Shown here in pieces: positions 9,254-17,559 of a DNA stretch of 41,464 bases. Made by a program: the position numbers and the translations under genes. The stretch spans positions 1 through 41,464 of the forward strand of contig JABSPQ010000397.1 of assembly GCA_013214205.1 (NCBI GenBank). The letters run 5' to 3'. This stretch comes from Flavobacteriales bacterium (GTDB taxonomy: Bacteria > Bacteroidota > Bacteroidia > DT-38). How positions within the stretch are numbered: the first letter of the stretch is position 1; every line of letters begins with the position of its first letter. Below the pieces are notes generated by a model that made no database searches, was not told the DNA's origin, and was given only the letters and a program-made list of their open reading frames with translations.

Positions 9254-10138
9254 TTAAAGACCCATTTTGTTTATGATGTCATTTAAATCATCGTCGGATT
9301 TGAAGTGGATCACAATTGAACCTTTTCCGTTCGGTTTTCTTTTAAGAACAACTTTTGATTTAAATTTCTCATTTAAGTTTTCACTTAATTTTAAATCGTC
9401 AAAAGAGATTTGTTCTTTTTTGTCTGACTTGCCTTTATTTTTTCTCTCCTTTACCAACTGTTCTACAGAGCGAACGGAAAGTTTGCCATCAATTAATTCT
9501 TTATAAGTTTGAATCATTAACCCTGGGTCATCTATGCCTAATAACGTTCTGGCATGTCCCATCGAAATAATGTTCATTATTAATCCTTCCTGTATTTCGG
9601 CAGGTAAGTTTAAAAGGCGCAAGTAATTGGTGATGGACGATCTGTTTTTACCTACCTTTTTACTTAATACTTCGTGTGTTAATTTACATTCTTTGATTAA
9701 CCGTTGGTAACTATTTCCAATTTCGATTGCGTTTAAATCTTTTCGCTGAATGTTTTCAACCAATGCCATTTCTAGCATTTCGCTGTCGTTGGCAAGTTTA
9801 AGGTATCCTGGAATTTCTAAAAGGCCTGCAAGTTTAGAAGCTCTGTATCTTCTTTCTCCCGAAATAATTTGGTATTGATTTCTCTTTACTTTTCTAAGAG
9901 TGACGGGTTGAATAACCCCGTACTCTGTAATGGTAGCGGCTAGTTCTGCTAGCCCTTCTGCGCTAAATTCTGTTCTAGGATTAAAAGGATTTGGCTCAAT
10001 ATCTACAATAGGAATATTAACAACCGAACCAACCGCTGGGTTTAGAGATTTACCAGCGTAACCAGCTGCTATGTCTATTCCCGAATCTTCAAGTAGTGCG
10101 CTTAATCCTCTTCCTAATGCTTTTTTTTTATCCTTCAT
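9254..10138 (-). CDS. parB: Chromosome partitioning protein ParB
   Basis: ParB binds parS sites near the origin, spreads as a CTP-dependent clamp and works with ParA in chromosome segregation. The 294-residue protein begins KKKALGRGLSALLED, the typical N terminus, followed by the CTP-binding ParB domain with GVIQPVTLRK and GERRYRA (about residues 94-100), then ALVENIQRKDLN and a helix-turn-helix (LSKKVGKNRSSITNYLRLL). A C-terminal dimerisation segment closes the chain. The start overlaps the end of parA by 11 bases, indicating coupled translation. Confidence 0.97.
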   Translation of the reverse strand: MKDKKKALGRGLSALLEDSGIDIAAGYAGKSLNPAVGSVVNIPIVDIEPNPFNPRTEFSAEGLAELAATITEYGVIQPVTLRKVKRNQYQIISGERRYRASKLAGLLEIPGYLKLANDSEMLEMALVENIQRKDLNAIEIGNSYQRLIKECKLTHEVLSKKVGKNRSSITNYLRLLNLPAEIQEGLIMNIISMGHARTLLGIDDPGLMIQTYKELIDGKLSVRSVEQLVKERKNKGKSDKKEQISFDDLKLSENLNEKFKSKVVLKRKPNGKGSIVIHFKSDDDLNDIINKMGL

Positions 10139-10946
10139 GAGTAGTTACGGAAATTATTTTCTCCGACTCGTTAATCTGAGTCAATTCATTTTTCTGCAAG
10201 ATTTCTCTAGCTAAATTTAAATAATTCGTAGCTCCTTTTGATGTTGCGTCGTGCATTATTATTGTTTTACCATGGCTAGGTGCTTCACCTAAACGGGTAT
10301 TGCGTTGGATAATTGTATCAAATACGATTTGTTGGAAATGAGTTTTTACATCTTCAGCAACTTGTTTAGACAGTCTTAATCTAACGTCGAACATGGTTAA
10401 AAGAATGCCCTCAATATCCAGATCTGGATTTAATCTTGATTGAACAATTTTAACACTGTTTAATAATTTACCTAAACCTTCCAAGGCAAAATATTCACAC
10501 TGGATAGGAATTAAAACAGAATCTGCAGCGCATAATGCGTTGATGGTAATTAAACCTAAAGACGGTGCGCAATCAATGATAATGAAATCATACTTAGATT
10601 TTATTTTCTCTAAGGTCATCTTCATCATGTGCTCTCTGTTCGGAAGATCTATTAATTCTAATTCCGCCGCTACCAAATCGATGTGAGATGGCAATAAATC
10701 TAAATTAGGTGTTTCAGTATGCAGTACAATGTCGTTAGGATTTAAATCATCCACCAAGCATTCGTAAAGGCTTGTTTTAACATTTCGCGGATCGAAACCG
10801 ACACCTGATGTTGAGTTTGCTTGTGGATCGGCGTCAATCAACAAAGTTTTAAATTCTAAAACTGCCAAGCTTGCTGCAAGATTAATTGCTGTTGTTGTTT
10901 TACCTACACCACCTTTCTGATTGGCAATTGCTATAATTTTTCCCAT
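10128..10946 (-). CDS. parA: Chromosome partitioning ATPase ParA (Soj)
   Basis: This deviant-Walker ATPase drives movement of the ParB-bound origin region. The 272-residue protein starts MGKIIAIANQKGGVGKTTTA with the deviant Walker A lysine in KGGVGKTT, followed by LLIDADPQANSTSGVG (Walker A') and DFIIIDCAPSLG (Walker B). Length and motifs are those of chromosomal ParA rather than plasmid types with extra N-terminal domains. It follows the UPF0173 gene by 4 bases and overlaps parB, so the set is one operon. No parS site was recognised, though I did not search exhaustively. Confidence 0.97.
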   Translation of the reverse strand: MGKIIAIANQKGGVGKTTTAINLAASLAVLEFKTLLIDADPQANSTSGVGFDPRNVKTSLYECLVDDLNPNDIVLHTETPNLDLLPSHIDLVAAELELIDLPNREHMMKMTLEKIKSKYDFIIIDCAPSLGLITINALCAADSVLIPIQCEYFALEGLGKLLNSVKIVQSRLNPDLDIEGILLTMFDVRLRLSKQVAEDVKTHFQQIVFDTIIQRNTRLGEAPSHGKTIIMHDATSKGATNYLNLAREILQKNELTQINESEKIISVTTHEG

Positions 10947-10950
10947 AACG

Positions 10951-11631
10951 TTATATTGTTATTGATTCGTTGATCTCGATTAGTATTAATTCTTTTCCTT
11001 TTTCGGCAAATAATGATTTAGCTTTTGCTTTGTCAATTTCAATAAATCCGAAAGTATCGTAATGCATTCCTATTATTTTATCGCATTTAATAAAATCCGC
11101 TGCGATAAGTGCGTCGTTGATGTCCATGGTAAAATTGTCGCCAATAGGTAAAAAGGCAAAATCAATTTTATCATAATCACCCAATAATTTCATGTCGTAA
11201 GTTAAAGCAGTATCACCAGCATAGTAAAAAGACAATCCATCAGCTTTTACAACAAAACCTCCTGGATTACCTCCGTAAGTGCCATCTGGCAAAACGCTCG
11301 AATGAACAGCATTTACATATTTTACATTCCCAAAATCGAATTTCCAATTACCTCCATGGTTCATTGGGTGTCCGTCTGCTAATCCTTTGCCAGCTGCCCA
11401 AGTAGCAATTTCGAAGTTAGAAATCACCTTGGCATTGGTTCGCTTGCCAATTTCTATTAAATCAGCAACATGATCTTCATGCCCATGAGACACTAAAATA
11501 AAATCGGCTTCAATGGTATTGATGTCAACTTTTTCGGCAAGTTTGTTAGGCGAAATAAATGGATCGAAGAGCAGATTTGCCTGATCCGTTTTAATGCCAA
11601 AACAAGAGTGTCCGTAATAAGTAATATTCAT
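10951..11631 (-). CDS. UPF0173 metal-dependent hydrolase
   Basis: The 226-residue protein has the metallo-beta-lactamase fold of the UPF0173 group: it opens MNITYYGHSCFGIKT, has the metal-binding SHGHEDHVAD (HxHxDH) near residues 50-58, a further YAGDTALTYDMKLLG segment with the bridging aspartate, and a C-terminal IIGMHYDTFG histidine. The substrate is unknown; relatives are often listed as L-ascorbate-6-phosphate-lactonase-like or simple hydrolases, and I would not choose. It is the first gene of the minus-strand run leading into parA. Confidence 0.9.
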   Translation of the reverse strand: MNITYYGHSCFGIKTDQANLLFDPFISPNKLAEKVDINTIEADFILVSHGHEDHVADLIEIGKRTNAKVISNFEIATWAAGKGLADGHPMNHGGNWKFDFGNVKYVNAVHSSVLPDGTYGGNPGGFVVKADGLSFYYAGDTALTYDMKLLGDYDKIDFAFLPIGDNFTMDINDALIAADFIKCDKIIGMHYDTFGFIEIDKAKAKSLFAEKGKELILIEINESITI

Positions 11632-11737
11632 ATTTACAATACCTGAAAAAGAGAAATAACCGTGATATTCGTATATCTTTTTAAAATTACAAATCCCTTA
11701 GTGGAGAAGTGGGAAAAATAGGCAGTACTTTTAAACA

Positions 11738-11745
11738 TAATTTTG
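11738..11745 (+). promoter_or_regulatory. TAATTTTG -7 element for the rhomboid gene
   Basis: This matches TAnnTTTG and lies about 24 bases before the TTG start of the rhomboid gene on the plus strand, in the divergent region with the UPF0173 gene. A -33 TTG at the ideal spacing is not present. Confidence 0.45.
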
Positions 11746-11768
11746 TTAACAAAGGCAATTAGGAAAAC

Positions 11769-12437
11769 TTGAAAAACCAAGACGCAACAAGGGCTTACTT
11801 AGGCTTCTTTATTTCCTTAATTTTTGTGGCCATAATGTGGTTAGTAAAATATATTGAGGAATCGCAAAATATATCGTTTGTGTCGTATGGAATTCTGCCT
11901 AGAACATTTTCTGGATTGAAAGGAATTTTGACTAGTCCATTTATTCATGGCGATTACGACCATTTGATAAGTAATTCGAGTCCGATGTTGATTTTGGGCA
12001 CTTCTCTGTTTTATTTTTATCGGAAAGTGGCACTTAAAGTGTTTATTCTCTTGTTTTTTGTAACAGGTATATGGGTTTGGGCTGGTTCCCGAATGTCGTT
12101 TCATATTGGTGCGAGTGGGTTAATTTATGCACTTGCTGGATTTTTGTTTATGAGTGGAGTGATTAGAAAAAACATGCAGCTTTTAGCAATATCGCTTATG
12201 GTTGTTTTTCTATATGGTAGCTTGGCTTGGGGAATTTTGCCTTACAAACCTTCAATCTCTTGGGAGTCGCATTTGTTTGGAGGTATAGCAGGGGCAGTCG
12301 TTGCGTTTTTTTACCGAAAAAGAGGGCCAGAAGACGATAAATATGATTGGCAAGATGAGGATGACGACGATGATTTACACAAGGATAATACGTTGCCCAA
12401 TTCTAATATGCGAATTGTATATAGGATGAAGGATTAG
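11769..12437 (+). CDS. Rhomboid family intramembrane serine protease
   Basis: It cuts membrane-spanning substrates inside the lipid bilayer. The 222-residue protein has about six hydrophobic helices between residues 10 and 182. The L3/TM2 motif HGDYDHLISN (His60, His65, Asn69), the catalytic serine in HIGASGLIYA (Ser116) and the catalytic histidine in SWESHLFGG (His168) are all present, so it should be active. The C terminus after residue 184 is a hydrophilic, very acidic tail (EDEDDDDDLHKD). The start is TTG; the first ATG would fall inside helix 1. Its stop touches the stop of the next, convergent gene with no base between. Confidence 0.9.
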   Translation: MKNQDATRAYLGFFISLIFVAIMWLVKYIEESQNISFVSYGILPRTFSGLKGILTSPFIHGDYDHLISNSSPMLILGTSLFYFYRKVALKVFILLFFVTGIWVWAGSRMSFHIGASGLIYALAGFLFMSGVIRKNMQLLAISLMVVFLYGSLAWGILPYKPSISWESHLFGGIAGAVVAFFYRKRGPEDDKYDWQDEDDDDDLHKDNTLPNSNMRIVYRMKD

Positions 12438-13058
12438 TTATTTCGGAATGACTTCGAGTTTGAAATTGTCTAGTAAAAAATCGTTTTTCTCTTTGTTTAA
12501 AACATAAACTTTGAGTTTGTATTTTTTACCTTTTTCAATTTTACCCAGCTTAAACCTAGCGTTGTTTTTTACCCACTCGCCTTTTTTAGTGTTTTGTATT
12601 TGGTATTTGTTCCAGTAAACCGACTTATTATCCTGATCGCTGAGTGACACTACAAATAAAACTTTGTTCATATTGTCGCCAAGTTGCTTAAAGCAAGCAC
12701 CTACTTTAAGGGCTTTTATGTCGTTTAAATCTAATGTTTCGTCGTAGTTAATTATAAACCGTGGACTGTATTTCCATTCCTTATTTAATTTTAAAGATCC
12801 TGGGTCATTGCAGGAATCGTCGTCGAGTTTCCAATTCTTGTTCTTTTTTTTCTTAAACGAAAACTCCGATTTATAGTAAATTGGGCTTTTTGTTAAGTCT
12901 CTTTTATCCTTTTGGGTAGTTTCTTTGGTAGAAGTTTTACTTGCTACTTTCTTTTTATCATTTCCATCGCTGCTTGTTATCTCCATAATTACAATTGCCA
13001 CGATGAACGCTGCGATGAAAAAATAAATTGATTTCTTGTTTTTGTTGCTGTCTTGCAT
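12438..13058 (-). CDS. Unknown membrane-anchored protein, intact copy of a tandem pair
   Basis: I do not recognise the family. The 206-residue protein has one N-terminal membrane segment (about residues 10-27, YFFIAAFIVAIVIME), a Lys/Thr/Ser-rich linker (about 33-75), then a beta-rich C-terminal half with a core LKVGACFKQLGDNMNKVLFVV (about 116-137), YWNKYQI, WVKNNARFKLGKI and FLLDNFKLEV. The spacing of strands suggests a carbohydrate-binding-like or jelly-roll sandwich exposed outside the inner membrane; that is a guess from pattern only. The neighbouring copy at 13134-13754 has exactly the same coding length and shares the core, so the two arose by tandem duplication. Confidence 0.75.
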   Translation of the reverse strand: MQDSNKNKKSIYFFIAAFIVAIVIMEITSSDGNDKKKVASKTSTKETTQKDKRDLTKSPIYYKSEFSFKKKKNKNWKLDDDSCNDPGSLKLNKEWKYSPRFIINYDETLDLNDIKALKVGACFKQLGDNMNKVLFVVSLSDQDNKSVYWNKYQIQNTKKGEWVKNNARFKLGKIEKGKKYKLKVYVLNKEKNDFLLDNFKLEVIPK

Positions 13059-13133
13059 AGTTAGATTGTTAGAAGGGATGAAAATTACTCTATTCCTTTT
13101 GAATTGAATACTTGTTCGGGAATAATACTTTTT

Positions 13134-13754
13134 TTACTCGAAATCTTCGATGTATTTAGATGTTACTTCGATGTTAAAATTATCAACTAAAAAAGTTTCT
13201 TTATCAGGATTCCATATGTAGGCTTTCAAACGATGTTTCTTTCCTGTAGGAATTTTATCTAGCTTAAATCTTGTTTCTTTGTTAATCCATTCGTCCTTTT
13301 CGTATTTTTAAATTGCGTAGTCTTTCCAAAATACCGATTCACCAGCTTCATTGGTAAAGGCAATCACAAAAGAAATTTTATTTAAAGATTCTTTGAGTTG
13401 CTTGAAGCAAGCACCCATGTCAACGAATTTCATTTCGTTTAAATTAACTTCCTCAGCATATTCTAATTGAAAAAATGGGCCAAATACGGTTCTTTTGTCC
13501 ATTGCAACAGATACGGTATCTCTGCAATAACCGCCATCGATGTATTTTTGTTTGCTGTTTTCTTTATGAGTAAAGTTCTGTTCGGCTTTATAAGCAAGTT
13601 TGTGAATTTTATTACCTCCGTTTTGTGAAAATTTAACGTAGCCATCTACAACATTCCAGCATTCTATGCTATAGATTTCTATGTATGAAATGGTAGCACA
13701 AAAGACTAATAAAATGATGTAAAGCAGCTTGTTCCTTTTTTTGATTTCGCTCAT
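13134..13754 (-). pseudogene. Second copy of the tandem pair, broken by an in-frame TAA
   Basis: From ATG at 13754 the frame reads an N-terminal membrane segment (LLYIILLVFCATISYIEIY), then GACFKQLKESLNKISFVIA and SVFWKDYAI, and stops at TAA (13310-13308). The same frame continues past that stop with no shift: KYEKDEWINKETRFKLDKI, then KKHRLKAYIWNPDKETFLVD and NFNIEV, ending at a second TAA (13136-13134). This continuation aligns with the intact copy (GEWVKNNARFKLGKI, FLLDNFKLEV) without gaps. The TAA replaces a glutamine of the intact copy, so one C-to-T change in CAA explains it. Full length is 206 codons, equal to the intact copy. A truncated 148-residue product could still be made, lacking the last strands. 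Confidence 0.85.
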
Positions 13755-13865
13755 TAGTTTAAAAGCTTAAAGGTAATCTTTAAACGATTACTATAATGCT
13801 TGTTAGGTAGGAAAATGATGATGGCAAGGTGATTGGATTTTGTAATCTATCACACGGTTTATTAA

Positions 13866-15206
13866 TTACTCAGTTAACCGAATAATCTTTTTGGCTTCTC
13901 TAATTCCTGTTTTGTAAGCGCCATGCACAGTGCCTCTGTAGTCCCATGAAGTATGTTCGCCAGCAAAAAATAATTTGTCGTTTACTTCTTCCGATAACAA
14001 TTCGAAAACGTTTGTTTTAATGCCTCGGGTTGCATGAGAGTAGGATCCATAATGGTTTTTATCGCTTCCCCAGTTTGTTCTTTTAAATGAAATTGGGGCA
14101 GGAATGTTTTCGCCGTAAATGATTTTAAGGTGATTCATAATTTCCTTGATTATAACGGAATCCGATTTCGATTCTGCTACTTTAGAATAATTTCCGAACG
14201 AAAAAGTCATTAAAGCATTCACATTATTGGTCTTTTTTAAATTGAGGAAAAGATTGAATTTCCCTTTCTCTTCTGGGGTAAAGCCAATGTAATCTAATTC
14301 GATGTTCCAAAATACGGTGTCCCACACCAACACAAATTTATTAACGGTTCCCATATCTAACTTAGCAATGCCTTCCTGTTTTGCGTGCGGCAAAGGCGGT
14401 TTATAGGCAATGTTTTTCTTTTTGAGTACACCAAGCGGAATGGTAACGATAACATACTTGCTTTTGTAAAACATGTTTTGAGATGCTACAATGGTGAAAT
14501 CTCTAGAGTAATCAATTGTATTTACCCGCTGATCTGTTCTGATGTCAATAGAGTCCTTAAGATGATCTATTAGTCGGCTATAGCCATTGGTAATCATCAC
14601 ATCTTTGCCGATGTAATCTTTGTCGTCGTAGAAAAACTTTGAAGAAAGTCGAGAAATGTCGCCACCAGTATCGAATTCCAAATAGGCCGAGAGCATGTAT
14701 TTCCAAAATCGATCTGTTGAATAATCTGCATAATTTGAATTGAAAACAGATTCGAAACTAGAGGTAAACGTCCCCGAACGTTTTATTAATGTAAGCAGTT
14801 GTTCAAATTCTTTTTCGTTTCTGTCCATCAAGGCTTCTTTGTACTTTTTTCCATCAATGTCGTAAACCTCCACATTGTTGTCGTTGGTAATATAAGTTGT
14901 TGCGCCTGCTGCCTCCAAAAGTGGGGTAATGGGATTTCCTTTTGGACCATGAATCCAACTTGCGCCCAAATCAAGTGGAAAACCGAGAGAAGTGTCAGTA
15001 TGAATTCTCCCACCAATACGACCTTGGGCTTCTAAAATGATACAATCGATACCTTTTTCTTTCAAGTAATTAGCAGCCGATAGGCCCGCTATTCCTGCTC
15101 CTACAATAATAACTGTAGCACTGTCAGTGTATTGATCTGCAAGTGGTTGTGCGTAATTTTTGAAAGCGCAAAAGCAGACTATTAATAATGTTAAAATGAT
15201 TTTCAT
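13866..15206 (-). CDS. Exported flavin amine oxidase
   Basis: This FAD-dependent oxidase would oxidise an amine or amino-acid substrate, releasing hydrogen peroxide. The 446-residue protein has a Sec-type signal peptide (about residues 1-19, ending FKNYAQ), then the dinucleotide-binding VIIVGAGIAGLSAANYLKEKG, GRIGGRIHTD and LGASWIHG, and ends with the FAD-contact motif LFFAGEHTSWDYRGTVHGAY. This layout is that of monoamine-oxidase/polyamine-oxidase-like enzymes. The substrate cannot be read from sequence. A signal peptide on an FAD enzyme without a twin-arginine motif implies FAD loading after Sec export. It stands alone on the minus strand, divergent from the kinase-like gene. Confidence 0.87.
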   Translation of the reverse strand: MKIILTLLIVCFCAFKNYAQPLADQYTDSATVIIVGAGIAGLSAANYLKEKGIDCIILEAQGRIGGRIHTDTSLGFPLDLGASWIHGPKGNPITPLLEAAGATTYITNDNNVEVYDIDGKKYKEALMDRNEKEFEQLLTLIKRSGTFTSSFESVFNSNYADYSTDRFWKYMLSAYLEFDTGGDISRLSSKFFYDDKDYIGKDVMITNGYSRLIDHLKDSIDIRTDQRVNTIDYSRDFTIVASQNMFYKSKYVIVTIPLGVLKKKNIAYKPPLPHAKQEGIAKLDMGTVNKFVLVWDTVFWNIELDYIGFTPEEKGKFNLFLNLKKTNNVNALMTFSFGNYSKVAESKSDSVIIKEIMNHLKIIYGENIPAPISFKRTNWGSDKNHYGSYSHATRGIKTNVFELLSEEVNDKLFFAGEHTSWDYRGTVHGAYKTGIREAKKIIRLTE

Positions 15207-15281
15207 GTTGATTTATTGTGTGGCGATGTTAGTGTGTTGAATAATGTGTTTGTTCTAATTCGGAACAAGTTAATTATTTTA

Positions 15282-15289
15282 TAATTTTG
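15282..15289 (+). promoter_or_regulatory. TAATTTTG -7 element for the BadF/NagK-like gene
   Basis: It matches TAnnTTTG and lies 15 bases before the ATG at 15305. A -33 box at the standard spacing is not seen; a TTTG occurs at 15249-15252 but is too far away. Confidence 0.45.
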
Positions 15290-15304
15290 ATTCAATATAA
15301 AGAT

Positions 15305-16138
15305 ATGAAAATAATAGCAGATTCGGGGTCCACAAAGTGCGATTGGGCAATTGTAAATGAGCAAGTTCGTGTAGATACGAGCACAATGGGACTTAACCCA
15401 TTTTTTCATGATGAATCCATAATTTATGATACCGTTAAGAGTGATGTTGAACTAAGCAAGCATTGTGCCGATATTAAGGAAGTGTTTTTTTATGGCGCTG
15501 GTTGTTCGAGCGATAAATTAAAAAGTGTTGTAAAAGTAGGCTTGCAGAGTTTCTTTAAAAATGCAGAGATCACTGTGGGGCATGATGCAATGTCATCGGT
15601 ACTCGCAACTTATACAGGTGAGCCATGCGTTTCTTGCATTTTAGGAACTGGTTCAAATTCAATTTATTTTGATGGTAAGGACACGCGAGAAGAAATTCCG
15701 GCTCTTGGTTATATTATGGGAGACGAGGGGAGCGGAAGTTATTTTGGGAAGCAATTGCTAAAGGATTTTCTTTATAGAGACTTGCCGAATAACCTTGCTA
15801 GTGAATTGCAAGAACAATATAAACTGGACAAGAAAGCAATTTTAGCTAGAGTTTTAACTGAGCCTAATGCCAATGTGTATTTGGCGTCGTTTATGCCATT
15901 TCTTAATCAGAACAATAAAACTGATTACGTTCAGGAATTAATAGCAAGGGGGTTTAATGACTTTTTAAAACGACATGTACTGTGTTACAAAGAAGCTCAC
16001 GAAGTGCCCATTCATTATGTTGGTTCTGTTGCTTTTTATTTTAAAGATGAATTGCAGAAGGCGATGGATCTATTGGATTTAAAGATGGGCAATATCGTTC
16101 AAAAACCAATTGATGGGCTGGCTAGATATCATGAGTAA
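15305..16138 (+). CDS. BadF/BadG family ATPase, N-acetylglucosamine kinase-like
   Basis: The 277-residue protein belongs to the ASKHA sugar-kinase/Hsp70 fold: phosphate-1 motif MKIIADSGSTKCDWAIV at the N terminus, ILGTGSNSIYFDG (phosphate-2, about residues 114-126), the nearby LGYIMGDEGSGSYFGKQLL, and VGSVAFYF near residue 238. Bacteroidota members are usually named N-acetylglucosamine kinase, which would place it in amino-sugar recycling; activity is unproven. ATG at 15305 is chosen because it places the DSGSTK strand at the very N terminus as in relatives; a longer frame opens with TTG at 15287 but would cover the promoter element. Confidence 0.87.
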   Translation: MKIIADSGSTKCDWAIVNEQVRVDTSTMGLNPFFHDESIIYDTVKSDVELSKHCADIKEVFFYGAGCSSDKLKSVVKVGLQSFFKNAEITVGHDAMSSVLATYTGEPCVSCILGTGSNSIYFDGKDTREEIPALGYIMGDEGSGSYFGKQLLKDFLYRDLPNNLASELQEQYKLDKKAILARVLTEPNANVYLASFMPFLNQNNKTDYVQELIARGFNDFLKRHVLCYKEAHEVPIHYVGSVAFYFKDELQKAMDLLDLKMGNIVQKPIDGLARYHE

Positions 16139-16188
16139 ATGATTGTATTTTAGTTGTTAGAAACATAACAGAACAAATCATCCATTTA

Positions 16189-17559
16189 ATGAATAGAATT
16201 GCAGTTTTATTGCTTTTTGTAGTATTTATATGTAGCTGCGAGGCTGAGAAACAAGAGCTCGTTGATAATAAGGATCTAATTCAGAAAGGTAAGCTGGAGA
16301 TGGATACGGTTCTTAATCAGTTTCTTCAGGTTTGTATTTTAAATGAGAATATCGAGGACTGCATTGACGATTTGATGGATGAAGCGAATGATGAATATCA
16401 AATGTTCGCTCTAAATCAGATTCTTTACGAGATTGACCCGGTGGCATCCTTTAAATTGATTACGGAAATTATAGAGGAAAAGCCAAACGAGTTATCTTTT
16501 ATTCTTCAATATGCCATCGAACTCCATAGAGGAGGAAAGCATGCCGATGCGATTTCTTATTACAATATTTATCAGCTTTCGGATTCGATGGATTTTAGAA
16601 TTCACACATGGTTGAGTGAGTGTTATTTGAATGTGGGGAATTTTCAAATGGCTATGGATCATTGGGCTTATGCGGATAATTCTTACAATCAAAAAGGTAT
16701 GGATGCCGCATTGTATATCATTCATGGTAATTCGGATCAGCTAAGAGTTAGGTCTGAATTAATTAAGAAAGTGTGGGATGGCGACGCTGCCAGTGCTTAC
16801 GATTTAATTCATAGGGATATGAATTGGGAGGCAAATTGGTGGAAAACTTATATGCAAGATTTTTTATTGAGAAAAGACTTGGTGACAGTAGCTGAGGTGT
16901 TTGGGGAAGGTAGCCAAGTTACTCAAGAACTACGGGCGTACAACTACGTGAAGCATTTAAGAGAAATGGGTTCTCACAAGGATACAATTGGCGCTTTTTT
17001 ACATCACATGAGTTTAATTGTTGGAGGAAACCCCTTGCCAGTGAGTGCAGATATTGCATCGGATATGCTGAGTGTGACTTTTTATAGCAGGGTGATGGAT
17101 GGAAGCTATTTCTTTAAAACAAGGGGATCTGAACTGTATACATTGGCCGATGCTGGAAAAAGTGGTAAACTGAACAAATTGATTTCGGAGTTAGAGGCGT
17201 ATTCAAGAGGATCAAAGTCGCAGAGTAATGATAAGAAGGGGTGGCAGGAGTATAAGGATGAAAAGTCGGCTATTAGATATCTTATTGGCAAAGCGGATAA
17301 TCTTAAATATGGAGACCCAGAGTTGGAACAGGCTATTTTAGATTTTCCGAATTCGGCCAAACTTCAATGGATAAAGTTTAATTGTGCTGGTGCGGCTAAG
17401 GTTGATGTGCAGCCTGTTTTGCTTTTGTTGATGCTAAAGGAGTTTAGGTCGTTGGGTTCTGATAATAGAACTTCTTCGGGTACGCTCAATACTTATTTCT
17501 ACTGGTTTGGTCAGTTCGAGCAGATGAAGGCTGGTGGTGCTCCACCAGAGCAACATTAA
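16189..17559 (+). CDS. TPR-containing lipoprotein
   Basis: The 456-residue protein has a lipoprotein signal (AVLLLFVVFICSC, lipid-modified Cys17) and then a mostly helical body. Residues about 60-170 read as tetratricopeptide-like helical pairs (PNELSFILQYAIELHRGGKH, DAISYYNIYQ, LSECYLNVGNFQMAMDHW). The rest is helical with no catalytic motif. It is probably a periplasmic or outer-membrane scaffold; the partner is unknown. It follows the kinase-like gene by 50 bases on the same strand and may be co-transcribed. Its stop overlaps that of the convergent metallophosphoesterase: both stops sit in the shared TTAA at 17556-17559. Confidence 0.75.
   Translation: MNRIAVLLLFVVFICSCEAEKQELVDNKDLIQKGKLEMDTVLNQFLQVCILNENIEDCIDDLMDEANDEYQMFALNQILYEIDPVASFKLITEIIEEKPNELSFILQYAIELHRGGKHADAISYYNIYQLSDSMDFRIHTWLSECYLNVGNFQMAMDHWAYADNSYNQKGMDAALYIIHGNSDQLRVRSELIKKVWDGDAASAYDLIHRDMNWEANWWKTYMQDFLLRKDLVTVAEVFGEGSQVTQELRAYNYVKHLREMGSHKDTIGAFLHHMSLIVGGNPLPVSADIASDMLSVTFYSRVMDGSYFFKTRGSELYTLADAGKSGKLNKLISELEAYSRGSKSQSNDKKGWQEYKDEKSAIRYLIGKADNLKYGDPELEQAILDFPNSAKLQWIKFNCAGAAKVDVQPVLLLLMLKEFRSLGSDNRTSSGTLNTYFYWFGQFEQMKAGGAPPEQH

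Noticed and set aside
13463-13645. Separate 60-residue frame inside the broken paralogue
   Set aside because: It is out of frame with the paralogue, which matches its partner along the whole length.
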